The translations under genes were made by a program, and so were the position numbers. This document shows, piece by piece, positions 34,666-44,833 of a DNA stretch of 64,000 nt. How positions within the stretch are numbered: the stretch's first letter is position 1; every line of letters starts with the position of its first letter. Origin of the DNA: CALRWV02 sp943371965 (GTDB taxonomy: Bacteria; Bacteroidota; JABWAT01); NCBI GenBank assembly GCA_943371965.1, contig CALRWV020000007.1:118769-182768 (forward strand), in the 5' to 3' direction. Under the pieces are notes generated by a model. It saw only the letters and a list, made by a program, of their open reading frames with translations, was not told the DNA's origin and did not search any database.

Positions 34666-35722
34666 TAGATTTCAATTTCAGGAAAATACTTTCATATTCA
34701 CGGGCAACGGTTTCCCATTTAAAGTTTTGAGAAACCCTGATTGCATCTGCACTCATTTTAACCCACAATTCATTGTTAGTCAGCAAAACTGATATCTTTT
34801 CAGCCAACATTTCTTCATCATTATATTTGACAATAAAACAGCCATTTCCATTCTGCAATCTTTCAGCAAGACCGCAATTTTCTGTTATAATAATGGGTGT
34901 TCCACAGGCCATAGCTTCAAGTCCAACCAGACTGAATGAATCATAATAACTTGAAATTACAACCAATCTGGATTGTCTAATCAATTCAATGTATTCATTT
35001 TCGTTCAATTCACCTTTATAATTTGAGTGATTTTTTTTTTCAGGATTTTTTCCGATTATCTGAAACTCAAATTGCATTGCAAGTTTTTTGAGAGCTTTTT
35101 CATTGAAATCCAACCCTTTGTTCCAAAATCCAATTCCGGATGAATTTAATATTAATCCGGAAGTTCTGTTTGTATCCGGATCGTAAAAATATTTTTCCGG
35201 ATCAATTCCATTTTCCGTGATGTGAATTTTATTTCCATCATAATCGGCATCAATCAGAAAAGTTTTGTCTTTGGAATTCAATACAAAAACTGAGTTGTAA
35301 AATTTCAGGTATAATATTTTCAGGAAAAACGATATCCTGGAATTTGTATTAATTTCTTTTTTGAACTTGAAATCCATGATATCATGAAAAACAGCTGTAC
35401 GTTTGGAACTGATTAAAAATGTGAATGGAAAAAGTACAATCTGATATGTCCTTATTACATTAACAAAAAAAATATCGGATGGTTTTTTCAGCATGGATAA
35501 AATCAATGGAATCACCCCCCCACTTGTAACAGAATACCCATTCATGTATGTGGTGTGGCATTTTCCAAAAAATGTTTGTTTTTTCGATCCTCTCAAAACT
35601 TCAATACAGGTAACTTCATGGCCGTTGGCAGCAAATGAATAGGCAAGATTAACTGCTACTTTTTGTGTTGCACTTCCCTTCCAGCTGGCATTGGAAAATT
35701 CACCAAGCAAATAGATTTTCAT
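34658..35722 (-). CDS. GT4-family glycosyltransferase
   Basis: A 354-aa GT-B protein. The N-terminus (MKIYLLGEFSN) and then GSATQKVAVNLAYSFAANGHEVT resemble the first Rossmann domain of GT4 enzymes. The second domain carries ISSYYDSFSLVGLEAMACGTPIIIT, the Glu-containing sugar-nucleotide site, with NGIDPEKYFY before it. It would add one sugar during repeat-unit assembly. It overlaps the gene before (35719) by 4 nt and the next (34665) by 8 nt, so it belongs to the four-gene minus-strand unit that starts with the flippase at 38018. The sugar cannot be deduced. Confidence 0.8.
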   Translation of the reverse strand: MKIYLLGEFSNASWKGSATQKVAVNLAYSFAANGHEVTCIEVLRGSKKQTFFGKCHTTYMNGYSVTSGGVIPLILSMLKKPSDIFFVNVIRTYQIVLFPFTFLISSKRTAVFHDIMDFKFKKEINTNSRISFFLKILYLKFYNSVFVLNSKDKTFLIDADYDGNKIHITENGIDPEKYFYDPDTNRTSGLILNSSGIGFWNKGLDFNEKALKKLAMQFEFQIIGKNPEKKNHSNYKGELNENEYIELIRQSRLVVISSYYDSFSLVGLEAMACGTPIIITENCGLAERLQNGNGCFIVKYNDEEMLAEKISVLLTNNELWVKMSADAIRVSQNFKWETVAREYESIFLKLKSNG

Positions 35723-36771
35723 CTTTGGTTATCCAGTATTGCAACCAAGGTATTCAAAATTAATCTATCTGGAATTAAATAATTTTTGTAATATTTATTG
35801 TTTTCAATCATAATATTTTCCGTACTATTTTTGTTATCAATCAGAAATTGAATCTGTGAAATCAAAGTTGATTTATCGGAATATTCAAGGTAATTTTTAT
35901 TTGGTGAAAAATCTCCAGGAAGTACACCAGATAATGGTTCGGAAACAATGGCCTTTGAAGCCGCCACATACTCTGCCATTTTCCAGCCGATTGAATTCTG
36001 AAGTCCTCTCGATGATATACAAATATTTGATGACTTCATGATTTCCAAATAAGCTTTTCTATCATAATATTTATTTGAAGGCAATAAACAATCAGGATAT
36101 TTTCGCGCCGAATATTCAGTTATTTCAAATCCCCCAGTAAATAAATCACCAAATTGTTTTCTGCAAATCCGGATTATTTCAGCTCGCGATTCATTAACTT
36201 CATTTCGATCTTTAATGATTTCTTGATCAGCTTCATCATCAGTAGACCACGCTCTTGTCATAAACAGTATTTTGGGTTCTTCCATTGGAATTGGTTCAGA
36301 TTCAAACTCACCGATTGAACTATTGAACAAGTATTTATCCAAATGAAGGGTTTTAATGAATTTCAGATTTTCAATATAATCAATTACCTTTTTTCCCAAT
36401 GGTTTTATTGCATTATTCTGACTGGTTACATAATAATTCAAACCCAAAGGCAGAAAGCATATATTTGAATATTTTTGATCAATAAACTTTGGGTTAAAAT
36501 TTCGTTTAAAATAATAATCAGGTTTTATTGATTCGATGTCTTTGCAAAATATTTCTGCGTTATCAAATGTTTCATAAATTATTTTGATTTTATTGTCAAG
36601 TAATGCTTCAACATAGTGAGTATTCTTTTTATCAAACCTGAAATCTTTTGAAAACCTGATTTCCAAATTTATCAAACCTTTTTTCTGAAGTTCAAAAAAT
36701 CCAGTGTAAATTTGACTTAATGTTCCATCATTGCTGTGGACAGATAATTTCAAATTCGGTTTTGGTTTCAC
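35719..36771 (-). CDS. Glycosyltransferase-like protein of unknown donor
   Basis: A 350-aa protein without signal peptide or membrane helix. Two Rossmann-like halves are suggested by LKLSVHSNDGTLSQIYTG at the start and KILFMTRAWSTDDEADQE, with SSNICISSRGLQNSIGWKMAEYVAASKAIVSEPL near the C-terminus in the place of the sugar-binding helix of GT-B enzymes. It is flanked by the flippase (4-nt overlap) and a GT4 gene (4-nt overlap), which supports a role in repeat-unit assembly. It is too diverged to assign a CAZy family. Confidence 0.6.
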   Translation of the reverse strand: MKPKPNLKLSVHSNDGTLSQIYTGFFELQKKGLINLEIRFSKDFRFDKKNTHYVEALLDNKIKIIYETFDNAEIFCKDIESIKPDYYFKRNFNPKFIDQKYSNICFLPLGLNYYVTSQNNAIKPLGKKVIDYIENLKFIKTLHLDKYLFNSSIGEFESEPIPMEEPKILFMTRAWSTDDEADQEIIKDRNEVNESRAEIIRICRKQFGDLFTGGFEITEYSARKYPDCLLPSNKYYDRKAYLEIMKSSNICISSRGLQNSIGWKMAEYVAASKAIVSEPLSGVLPGDFSPNKNYLEYSDKSTLISQIQFLIDNKNSTENIMIENNKYYKNYLIPDRLILNTLVAILDNQR

Positions 36772-38018
36772 TGGTTATTCTTACAAATAATTGAATGTAA
36801 ATATTTGAAAATAACAGCAAGCATAATTCCAACATTTATAATTGAAACAGTAACTGCAATGACAGCGGATATGACAATTCCAAAATCGGGAATGAGCAGA
36901 ATATTCAGAATCATCGATATCAAGAATGAACAGATAGATAATATCATGTTGACTTTTGTTTTTCCCATAAAATTCAGAAAGTATCCGGCAGTAGTTCTAA
37001 TAAATAAAAAAGGAATTCCAAAAGAAAATATTTTAATCAGAATAACCGCATCTGTGTAGGAATTTCCCCACAACAGCCTCACTGCCGTTTCTGAAATTGC
37101 ATATACAAATAATCCTGAAATGAGACCCGTTATAAAACTTGCAGTTAAACTTTCGTGGAAAATTTCTTGTTCGTTGTTTTGTTTGAAAGATGTTCCGTAT
37201 TTCGGAAGATAAACTGTTGCCAGACTGTTGCTCAGCAATCCGAAATTGCGGTAAAAAATCATTGAAACACCATATGAAGCTAAATCCTTCAGATTCAATA
37301 ATTGGGAAATAACAAAGTTATCAGCTCTTGAATAGAATGAGTTGAAAATCCTATTAATCCCCAAATATTTATATTGATTGAATATGTCATAAATACTAAT
37401 TTGTATTTCGTTTTCCTTCATTCTTAATTTCTTTGCATAATTGATGCATATCAGTAAACTGATGAAATACTGAAACAGAATTGCTGAAAAAATTAAATAC
37501 ACATTCGGGTAATAAAATATAATCAAACAATAAATCAGAATCTGGACAATTCGGGAAGTAAAGGTATTAATCAATAATTTTTTGAAATCATTATTCGAAA
37601 AATAAAGACCAAGATAAATTTGAATGACTGAATTCAATCCTTCTGAAAAAATAATGAGCAGAACAATCCATATATTTACCTGCTGGTTCAAAAAAAAGGA
37701 AACTATCCACGAAACAAATAAGACCAAAGGAATTGAAAAAAGTTTATATTTCACCGATGAAACAAGAATGCCCTTTTGTGTTTCCGGGTTTTTGGAGAAT
37801 TCGATTGAAGTTGCACCGGACAAACCGAAATCGAATACAGAAAATACCACATCAGCAACTGAATAAACCAATATGATAATCCCAAAATTTTCCGGATTGG
37901 TTATTCTTGCCAACAATATATTTGAAATAATCCCTGCAAATTTATCAGCCAAAACTGAAGAGAAGCGTTGAAATAAATAATTCCACTGGACACTTTTTAT
38001 TTTATTAATCCATTCCAA
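36768..38018 (-). CDS. Wzx-type polysaccharide flippase
   Basis: A 416-aa protein with about 12 hydrophobic helices, beginning KFAGIISNILLARITNPENFGIIILVYSVADV, the typical start of polysaccharide biosynthesis (PST) flippases such as Wzx. It would translocate undecaprenol-linked repeat units. The likely start is a TTG at 38018 (MEWINKIKS): an in-frame TGA sits two codons upstream and no ATG follows before the first helix. It heads the minus-strand unit 38018 to 33238 (4-nt overlap with the next gene) and is divergent from the WecG-like gene. Wzx proteins vary greatly; the substrate cannot be predicted. Confidence 0.85.
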   Translation of the reverse strand: MEWINKIKSVQWNYLFQRFSSVLADKFAGIISNILLARITNPENFGIIILVYSVADVVFSVFDFGLSGATSIEFSKNPETQKGILVSSVKYKLFSIPLVLFVSWIVSFFLNQQVNIWIVLLIIFSEGLNSVIQIYLGLYFSNNDFKKLLINTFTSRIVQILIYCLIIFYYPNVYLIFSAILFQYFISLLICINYAKKLRMKENEIQISIYDIFNQYKYLGINRIFNSFYSRADNFVISQLLNLKDLASYGVSMIFYRNFGLLSNSLATVYLPKYGTSFKQNNEQEIFHESLTASFITGLISGLFVYAISETAVRLLWGNSYTDAVILIKIFSFGIPFLFIRTTAGYFLNFMGKTKVNMILSICSFLISMILNILLIPDFGIVISAVIAVTVSIINVGIMLAVIFKYLHSIICKNNQ

Positions 38019-38144
38019 TTTTCAGATTCGTTTCCTGTGTTAATTTTTAATATTATTGCATTTATTGTAAATATCTGAATTAAATCGCTTATCATCTAAT
38101 CAATTTTTATTTGGACTTTCTTTTGGCACTCTGATTACAATTTT

Positions 38145-38876
38145 ATGGAAAAAACGACTTTTTTGGGAATTCCCCTATCTACTTTTACTTTACCGGAATT
38201 AGCCGAAAAGGTCAATGCAAGCATTGAAAAAAAAGTACCGCTTACAATAAGCAACATCAACATACATGCCATCAACCAATTTAAAAAAAATGCAGATTTC
38301 AAAAAAGCGCTTTTGGATTCTGATTTTGTAATCTGTGATTCTGACATTATCAGAATTCTATGTGCGGTTTTTAAACGTAAAAAGGTTTATAAGTTAACCG
38401 GCAGCAGATGGATTATTGAATATCTCAAACAAAACAATTCCGGGCTGAGAATTTTTCTCCTTGGCGATGAAGATTCAACTTTGGGAAAAAGTTGTTCTTA
38501 TATTTCGCAATTTCAAAGTGTTTCTGCAATAGATAAACACAACGGGTTTTTTGAGGAAACAGAAATTGACTCAGTGATTGAAAAAATAAATCATTTCAAA
38601 CCGGATATTTTGCTGGTCGGGATGGGGATGCCGAAACAGGAAATATTCATTGACACTTTCAAGAGTCAAATATCGCCGTGTGTTTTCGTACCGGTTGGAG
38701 GTGCTTTTAAATATTGGGCCGGAATTTACAAACAGGCTCCCAAAATAATGCTTAAATTAAATCTTGAATGGCTTCACCGTATTTATCAGGAACCTGGGAG
38801 ATTGGGCCAAAGGTATTTCCTTGACAGTATTTTGTTTTTAAAAAATGTGACTTTTCATTTTTTGCGGATTAATTGA
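38145..38876 (+). CDS. WecG/TagA/CpsF-family glycosyltransferase (GT26)
   Basis: A 243-aa protein with the features of family GT26: ISNINIHAINQF near the start, DSDFVICDSD in the middle (Asp motif), FLLGDEDSTL, ILLVGMGMPKQEIFID (the GxGxPKQE motif) and the C-terminal QAPKIMLKLNLEWLHRIYQEPGRLGQRY signature. Members add ManNAcA, ManNAc, galactose or glucose to undecaprenyl-linked acceptors. It is complete, on the plus strand alone among minus-strand genes, 126 nt from the flippase, and ends 8 nt from the converging Wzi-like gene. It probably acts second in repeat-unit assembly after the sugar-1-phosphate transferase. Confidence 0.9.
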   Translation: MEKTTFLGIPLSTFTLPELAEKVNASIEKKVPLTISNINIHAINQFKKNADFKKALLDSDFVICDSDIIRILCAVFKRKKVYKLTGSRWIIEYLKQNNSGLRIFLLGDEDSTLGKSCSYISQFQSVSAIDKHNGFFEETEIDSVIEKINHFKPDILLVGMGMPKQEIFIDTFKSQISPCVFVPVGGAFKYWAGIYKQAPKIMLKLNLEWLHRIYQEPGRLGQRYFLDSILFLKNVTFHFLRIN

Positions 38877-38884
38877 GACTTAAA

Positions 38885-40330
38885 CTACCAGAATTCCGGT
38901 CTCAAGTTGTCAAAAAATTCAAATCTGTATTTCATCCCCAAATTCCAATAAATTCCTTTTTCGATTTGAATATGGGGTACAAAGAAATCTCTTGAGTAAT
39001 AACTGATTTCAGCACCAAATAAAATTTCTTTCCATTTATATCCAAATCCAACAACATATCTGTTTGTATAAGTCTTTTTGCCGTCTAAAAGTTTGGGATA
39101 ATTTGCAAATTTTATATTTGAATTATGTTGGGAAGAATTAAAAATATCAGGATGACCAATTTCAATATCATCTCCATAATTTGTTGTTTCAACTGATAAC
39201 CCTTTTGCAAGAATTTCGTAATTCAATGAAAACTCTATTGGATATTCTGAATGAGTAATGGAATTATATAAGCCCAGTTTAAAAGAATTTGGTCCGAGTT
39301 CTGGCCCCAAAGGCGTTCCATAATGAGATAAATTAAGTTCTTTGTTTCGATGCGAAAATGTGAAAGGCGTTACCCAATTTGATTCAAAAACAGTTTGTAA
39401 TGAAAAATCAGAAATTGAATATCCGATTTCTGTACCTATTAATCCGGCAGTTTTATTTCTAAACCATCCTGTTCCCAGTTCTCCAACATCCATGTCATCG
39501 ATCAGAAGTTCAAAATATGTTTTGCTGTTTGGTGTTTTGTATTGTAATCCGAAACCCATTAACGCATTTGCAGGACTGAAATTATAGTGATCTGCAGATC
39601 GCAAAAATATTAACGGATTCAAATACTCTACCTTTATTGAATGTGAAGTTTGCATGAGAGCTTCATATCCATAGAAACTAAAATCAGAATACAGATTGAT
39701 TTCAAGTTTGTGATAAACAATTGCTTTTTCAGAGAGTTCTTGATGATTCTGAAAGTGTTTCAAAAAACCATACATAAACTTGTAAGTTAAAATATTATTC
39801 TGAAACGAGTACGAAAAATGTGGAAAGGATCCTGAAGTGGAATTGAAAAGCAAATTATTTCTTTTGGAAGGCCCATCTTTAAATAAATATTTTCCGTAAA
39901 AAAACGTACCAACATTTGATCTATATTTCAAATATGCATTTGCATCATCAAAATCTGCGCGATTTGCAATTCCAGGTTGGAAGGCTTCTCCATTGCCCTT
40001 GAATCTGACATAATTTAATCCGTATAAAGTTGAATCGGAAACATTCCCACTTAAGTTATTTATTTGTGTATCATAAAAAGAAGAATAAACTTCAAGCATT
40101 CCTGAATTGAAAAGTAATCCTGCACCACGTGAATTTAAAAAATGATTTTTATTTGGTTCTGAATAGTATTGAAAATCAAAAATTGGGAATATTCTTAAGA
40201 TGGACGAATCAATTCCAACAATTTTAAGATCAATATTTTCTCTTGAAAAACTTAAAACAGAATCGTCCGTTTTTTGTGCAAAAAGCTGAATTTGCATTAC
40301 TATGGAAATTATCAAAAAAAGTATTTTCAT
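38885..40330 (-). CDS. Wzi-like outer-membrane capsule assembly protein
   Basis: A 481-aa protein with a signal peptide (MKILFLIISIVMQIQLFAQ) and a long beta-rich body. YLNPLIFLRSADHYNFSPANALMGFGLQY followed by TYFELLIDDMD matches the Wzi-type region where the barrel and lectin-like surface loops occur, and the end is a typical outer-membrane beta-strand, MKYRFEFFDNLRPEFW. Wzi anchors capsular polysaccharide at the outer membrane. Family identity is by pattern only. It is the last gene of the long operon from beyond 64 kb, 4 nt after the 1497-aa giant. Its place directly after the giant proteins suggests that they share the same surface structure. Confidence 0.7.
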   Translation of the reverse strand: MKILFLIISIVMQIQLFAQKTDDSVLSFSRENIDLKIVGIDSSILRIFPIFDFQYYSEPNKNHFLNSRGAGLLFNSGMLEVYSSFYDTQINNLSGNVSDSTLYGLNYVRFKGNGEAFQPGIANRADFDDANAYLKYRSNVGTFFYGKYLFKDGPSKRNNLLFNSTSGSFPHFSYSFQNNILTYKFMYGFLKHFQNHQELSEKAIVYHKLEINLYSDFSFYGYEALMQTSHSIKVEYLNPLIFLRSADHYNFSPANALMGFGLQYKTPNSKTYFELLIDDMDVGELGTGWFRNKTAGLIGTEIGYSISDFSLQTVFESNWVTPFTFSHRNKELNLSHYGTPLGPELGPNSFKLGLYNSITHSEYPIEFSLNYEILAKGLSVETTNYGDDIEIGHPDIFNSSQHNSNIKFANYPKLLDGKKTYTNRYVVGFGYKWKEILFGAEISYYSRDFFVPHIQIEKGIYWNLGMKYRFEFFDNLRPEFW

Positions 40331-40334
40331 TTTA

Positions 40335-43300
40335 TCATTTCAAAAGAATCATTTTTTTTGTCTGGATAATTGGAATTTCATTCCCTGCCTTAACAATTAT
40401 AGTGTAGTAATAAACTCCAGATGCAAGATCAGTATTAAATAACACATTATGAAATCCGACTTCTTTTTCTTCGTCCAGAATTGACCCTACTTTTTGACCA
40501 ATCGTATTGTAAATAAAAATCTGTACTTTACTTTTTCTTGTAACATTAAACCGGATAAATGTTGAAGAATTAAAAGGATTAGGAAAATTCTGAAGCAATT
40601 TAAAATCAGAACCCTTCTTTTCAACAGTTAAAATTTCAAATTCCTGATACTCAGTTAAACCGCTGTTATCATAAATTTTAAGTTTTATTGGATATTTTTT
40701 CACTGGAATAATTGGAACTGATCCTGATAATGTATTTTGTTTTCGATCAAAAGAAATCCAGTCGGGCGACTGCAGCAGCGAAATCGAAATTGAGTCTCCA
40801 AATAAAGTTTTGTCAGAATCATCGGCAATGATCAGATAAGAATAAAAACTATCAGCAACAGCAATTGTATTTGGGTTTGATTTGAAATACGGTGAATGAT
40901 TGACATGGTTTATTTTCAAGTTCCAACTTTGATAAACAATTCCTCCATTCCCGTCATTGATTTCAATGACAGCTAAAGTATCGCCCACATCTTTTCCTTT
41001 TGGAATACCTGTAATGGATGCTGTTTCCTTGTTCAATGAAAGCCAACTGGGAGTTTTAATCAATTTCAGAGATAATTGATCTTTTTTAATTGAGTGAATA
41101 TCATAGTTCTCTTTAATTCTGTTGTTGTATAAAACTGAATCTTTATCACTAATTGAAATTTGGTAGTTATAAAGTTGGTCTTCGTTAGCAATAGTATCAG
41201 GTTGTGAATGAAATTCGGGCAAATGATTCACATGAATTACCTCTAAATTAAATTCTTGGATTGCAATACCCTGATTATTATCATCGACCCTAAATTTAAC
41301 TTTATTCAATCCAACATTTGCACCTTTTGGAATTCCACTTAAAAGTTTGGTTGTTTCATCGAAAAATAACCATGATGGCAACTCAACTGGATGAATTGAA
41401 ATAATATCGTCAAACAGAGAATCCATATCAGTTACCGATATCTGATATTTATATTCTGAATCTTCAAATACCAATGAATCTGGATTTGATGTAATAACAG
41501 GAAGGTGATTAACATGAATTACCTTTAATTTGTCAATTTGTATTTTTTTCCCGCCCTTGCCATCAGTTACTTCATATTTTATTAAATGGTTTCCAACATC
41601 CCTTCCTTTTGGATTACCTGAAAATCTGGAAGTTGGATAATCAAACTTAATCCATTTGGGAATTTCAATTATCTTGTAATTTAGGATATCTGAAAATAAA
41701 GTATCCTGATCTAATGCCAACGGACTATAACTGAAAAACGAATCTTCATAAATGATGGAATCAGGTTTAGAAAATATTTGGGGATCATGATTAACATGGA
41801 AAATTTCAACAATTTCTTTTTTTACGGAAATACCACCGTAACCATCATTTGCCTGAATAAGTAACGTATCAATTCCGACATCCCTATCTTTTGGTGTTCC
41901 GTTAATAACGCCAGTTACCGAATCAATTTTCATCCAAACCGGATTCTTCAGTAATGCAAATTTCAAAACTTCAGAATAAATTGAATCAGGATTTACAGAA
42001 AGTATTTTTGAAACAAAAAGAGAATCTTCCCACCCTGAATTTTTATTCAACCCCATGAGGAGAGGAAGTTTATTTACTCTTTTAACTTCAATAAAAATCG
42101 TATCTGCTAGAAAAGAATTTTGTGAATCATGAACTGACAAAACCAGTTTTTGAATACCGATATCAGTTGAATCAGGAATTCCAACAATAAACATTCTTTC
42201 ATCAATTTCCACCCAATCAGGTTTTTCGATAATAGATATTTTGAGGGAATCTCCAAATTCCAAATCAGGATCGGAAACCGGCACCTTTAAATTCAAACTA
42301 TCATTCGCAAAAACAGAAATAATTTTACCGGAAAAAACCGGTGGCTTATTTTGATACTCACTTTTAAGATTAAAATTCTGATAATTGTCAGAGCTGTTCA
42401 CTGAAGATGTTTTTAAAGAAATAAAACCACTCTCAGGATTGTAAAATAATTTTTTTACGGTTGAAGAATCAGCAAACACTGAAAAAGTATTTGTTTGGTA
42501 GTCGAAATCAAGCCAATCTGGTTTTTGCAGTATTGACACTGATGCTGCTGATGATAAGGTATCAATATCGTCAACCTTCCAAACTGGATAGAATGAAGTG
42601 TTGATTCCCAGTCTGAAATGAAAGTTCTTGTCTGGAACCAATTTGGGTGGAATTGAATAAATATAATTTTCCGGGATTTTAAAATATTCAGATGGGCCGC
42701 TCTTGTCGTTGTTGGCACCAACAGCAATAATGCGGTAGTATAATTTTGGAAATTTGTTATCCAAATATTTCAGAACAATGGAATCAGATTCACTTGAAGC
42801 GAGGAAAGTTGATTCTGTTGGGATAAAACCATTTGATTCATTGCTATGATGGATATCATAACGGCTGGGTTTTATTCCAGAACTGTTAGACTTCCACCGG
42901 AGGATGACTGCTGAATCTGAAATTGTTGAACTGATTTTCTCAGGTGGCATGACTCCGTTAGCCTGAAATGAAAATATTGAACTCCAGTTTCCCCATGCAC
43001 CTTTTGAGTCTTTAGCTTTAACCCTCCAGTAATAAGTTGTTTCAGCATTTAACAACCCTGGAAATGGAATTCTGTATTCTGGTTTCAATTTACCATTGAT
43101 CGGATAAATATAACGTTCAAAATTTGCTGACATTTGGAATTTCATATCTGAAGTAGTGCTCAACTCAATTTCATACAAATCAATGTCGTCACCATCCGCA
43201 TCAGATGGTTTTGTCCAGTGAAAAGTAAATTGAAGGCTGTCTGAATCGGATTGATTTTCAGGATAAACGGGAACAATATTGTTTTCTGGAGGAGTGTTGG

Positions 43301-44828
43301 TGCTGCTTTCTTTCCAACTGATATCTATTTTAACATTCCGGCCATTTGTATTGGAATCTGAATATTTCAAGTTGTTATTACCTAATGTGAATGCTGGGAG
43401 GAAATTTTTTGTAACCTGAAAAATTGATTTTGAATTGATAAGGCTAATTGAACAGTTTTCGTAATTTGTACTAGGGTCAATAATAAATTTGAGGTAATAC
43501 TGATAAAGTGCCGGACTGCTTTTCGTTTTAATGAAATTATATAAACCTATTGAATCAGATCCTACTGATTGATTTGCTGACCATAAGTAATCCCAATTTA
43601 TTCCATCTTTTGAAAACTGAACTGAAATCGAATCCTGTAACTCTTTTGTATAAGATAATTTGATACCTCCGTCAACCAAGACATAAGGGCTTTTTACTTT
43701 AAATACAATTGATCCGCCCTGATTTGATTTTGCTGTCAGAACTGGATTTTGAGAATCTGACGAATCTATCCCAATATTATTTGTTGTTTCAAAAATGAGA
43801 GAAAGGTTCGATTTCCTGAAATCAGATTTCCATTGAAAAAATCCATTTGAAATTGTACCCAAATCAGAAAGGTTTTTATCATTTACACCACCGTTATTCC
43901 AATGAACTTTTTTGGCAGGTTCATACAAATAGGTAATGCTTTCATCCGGGCGCAATGAATAATATAACTCGTGTCCTGTAGCAAAATTCCATTGAATTGC
44001 ATAATCTGAAGTATCGTAAATCAGTGAAACGAATTTGCTGAGTCCCAAGTTATTTTGCAAAGGGAATTGGGTTGTTATCTTTTCATCATTTTCAGCTTTT
44101 CCGTTATGGTGTGATCTGTAAATTAAATACCTGTCATTTGTCAATTCCTGCTTCCCCATAGGTGTTTTGTTGTCATAGCCCAAATAAATATTTTCAAGAT
44201 CTGAATCAACTATCCACCATCTGTCACCAACTTTAACTTCAGATACAACATGACCAGCCATCCACCATACCCTGCTTGAAATTGATGAATAAAATGAAAT
44301 ATTATTGACTGAAGCTGCTATATCACTGCAAATTCCAAAACCATAAATTCCCATTGTTTTTGTAATCTGACTATTTTCTCTTGTTCGCTCCGGAGAAGAA
44401 TACCAAACCCTGTTTTCTTTAATAAAATTCCAGATTGAGTATACTTTTTCTGAAGTATTAACTGCATTCAATGTTGCTTCTGATGCAATTGTGTAGTGAT
44501 TATACCATTTCTTTTTGTTATTGATTTCCAGCCGTGGTTTCTCAATAATATTCAAACCAGTATTTGCTATTTTCAGTGACGTCATCGGTTCAAAGACCCG
44601 CTCAAAAAAATAAACATTTTTGGTTGGATTGAATTTCTTAGTTAGGGTGTTGGTGCCATCTAAAAGCCCACCTAAAATAATGGATTTTGAGTATTGGGAA
44701 ACTGTCGGGGAAATTGTTAGTGATTTCTGGACTGGTTGTGATAGGCAAATTGAAGTAAACAGGTAAAATGAAAACTGTACTGTTTTAATCAGAAAAACTG
44801 TTTTACATTTTATTGGATCTGTTTTCAT
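40335..44828 (-). CDS. Giant secreted protein with transglutaminase-like domain and cadherin-like repeats (1497 aa)
   Basis: A 1497-aa protein with a signal-like N-terminus (about residues 1-30). A transglutaminase-like domain (about residues 120-215) has Cys167 in GFGICSDI, His193 in AGHVVSE and Asp208 in WIVDSD, the expected catalytic triad order. Fibronectin-type domains (about residues 515-720, with YYWRVKAKDSKGAWGNWS) follow, then about six diverged ~95-aa cadherin/He_PIG-like repeats with NHxPxF/I, WLxFD and GxPKGxDVG. The last ~85 residues are a T9SS type-A sorting domain (NFPNPFNSS and ending TKKMILLK). It is a paralogue of the adjacent 2683-aa protein. The triad suggests cross-linking or thiol protease activity, which is inference. 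It is 4 nt from the Wzi-like gene and 5 nt from the larger giant. Confidence 0.8.
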   Translation of the reverse strand: MKTDPIKCKTVFLIKTVQFSFYLFTSICLSQPVQKSLTISPTVSQYSKSIILGGLLDGTNTLTKKFNPTKNVYFFERVFEPMTSLKIANTGLNIIEKPRLEINNKKKWYNHYTIASEATLNAVNTSEKVYSIWNFIKENRVWYSSPERTRENSQITKTMGIYGFGICSDIAASVNNISFYSSISSRVWWMAGHVVSEVKVGDRWWIVDSDLENIYLGYDNKTPMGKQELTNDRYLIYRSHHNGKAENDEKITTQFPLQNNLGLSKFVSLIYDTSDYAIQWNFATGHELYYSLRPDESITYLYEPAKKVHWNNGGVNDKNLSDLGTISNGFFQWKSDFRKSNLSLIFETTNNIGIDSSDSQNPVLTAKSNQGGSIVFKVKSPYVLVDGGIKLSYTKELQDSISVQFSKDGINWDYLWSANQSVGSDSIGLYNFIKTKSSPALYQYYLKFIIDPSTNYENCSISLINSKSIFQVTKNFLPAFTLGNNNLKYSDSNTNGRNVKIDISWKESSTNTPPENNIVPVYPENQSDSDSLQFTFHWTKPSDADGDDIDLYEIELSTTSDMKFQMSANFERYIYPINGKLKPEYRIPFPGLLNAETTYYWRVKAKDSKGAWGNWSSIFSFQANGVMPPEKISSTISDSAVILRWKSNSSGIKPSRYDIHHSNESNGFIPTESTFLASSESDSIVLKYLDNKFPKLYYRIIAVGANNDKSGPSEYFKIPENYIYSIPPKLVPDKNFHFRLGINTSFYPVWKVDDIDTLSSAASVSILQKPDWLDFDYQTNTFSVFADSSTVKKLFYNPESGFISLKTSSVNSSDNYQNFNLKSEYQNKPPVFSGKIISVFANDSLNLKVPVSDPDLEFGDSLKISIIEKPDWVEIDERMFIVGIPDSTDIGIQKLVLSVHDSQNSFLADTIFIEVKRVNKLPLLMGLNKNSGWEDSLFVSKILSVNPDSIYSEVLKFALLKNPVWMKIDSVTGVINGTPKDRDVGIDTLLIQANDGYGGISVKKEIVEIFHVNHDPQIFSKPDSIIYEDSFFSYSPLALDQDTLFSDILNYKIIEIPKWIKFDYPTSRFSGNPKGRDVGNHLIKYEVTDGKGGKKIQIDKLKVIHVNHLPVITSNPDSLVFEDSEYKYQISVTDMDSLFDDIISIHPVELPSWLFFDETTKLLSGIPKGANVGLNKVKFRVDDNNQGIAIQEFNLEVIHVNHLPEFHSQPDTIANEDQLYNYQISISDKDSVLYNNRIKENYDIHSIKKDQLSLKLIKTPSWLSLNKETASITGIPKGKDVGDTLAVIEINDGNGGIVYQSWNLKINHVNHSPYFKSNPNTIAVADSFYSYLIIADDSDKTLFGDSISISLLQSPDWISFDRKQNTLSGSVPIIPVKKYPIKLKIYDNSGLTEYQEFEILTVEKKGSDFKLLQNFPNPFNSSTFIRFNVTRKSKVQIFIYNTIGQKVGSILDEEKEVGFHNVLFNTDLASGVYYYTIIVKAGNEIPIIQTKKMILLK

Positions 44829-44833
44829 GTTAT

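Noticed and set aside
38873..38905. TTGAGAC ... GTCTCAA inverted repeat at the end of the WecG-like and Wzi-like genes
   Set aside because: The loop is 19 nt, the stem only 7 bp and there is no T-run on either strand; it overlaps both stop codons.
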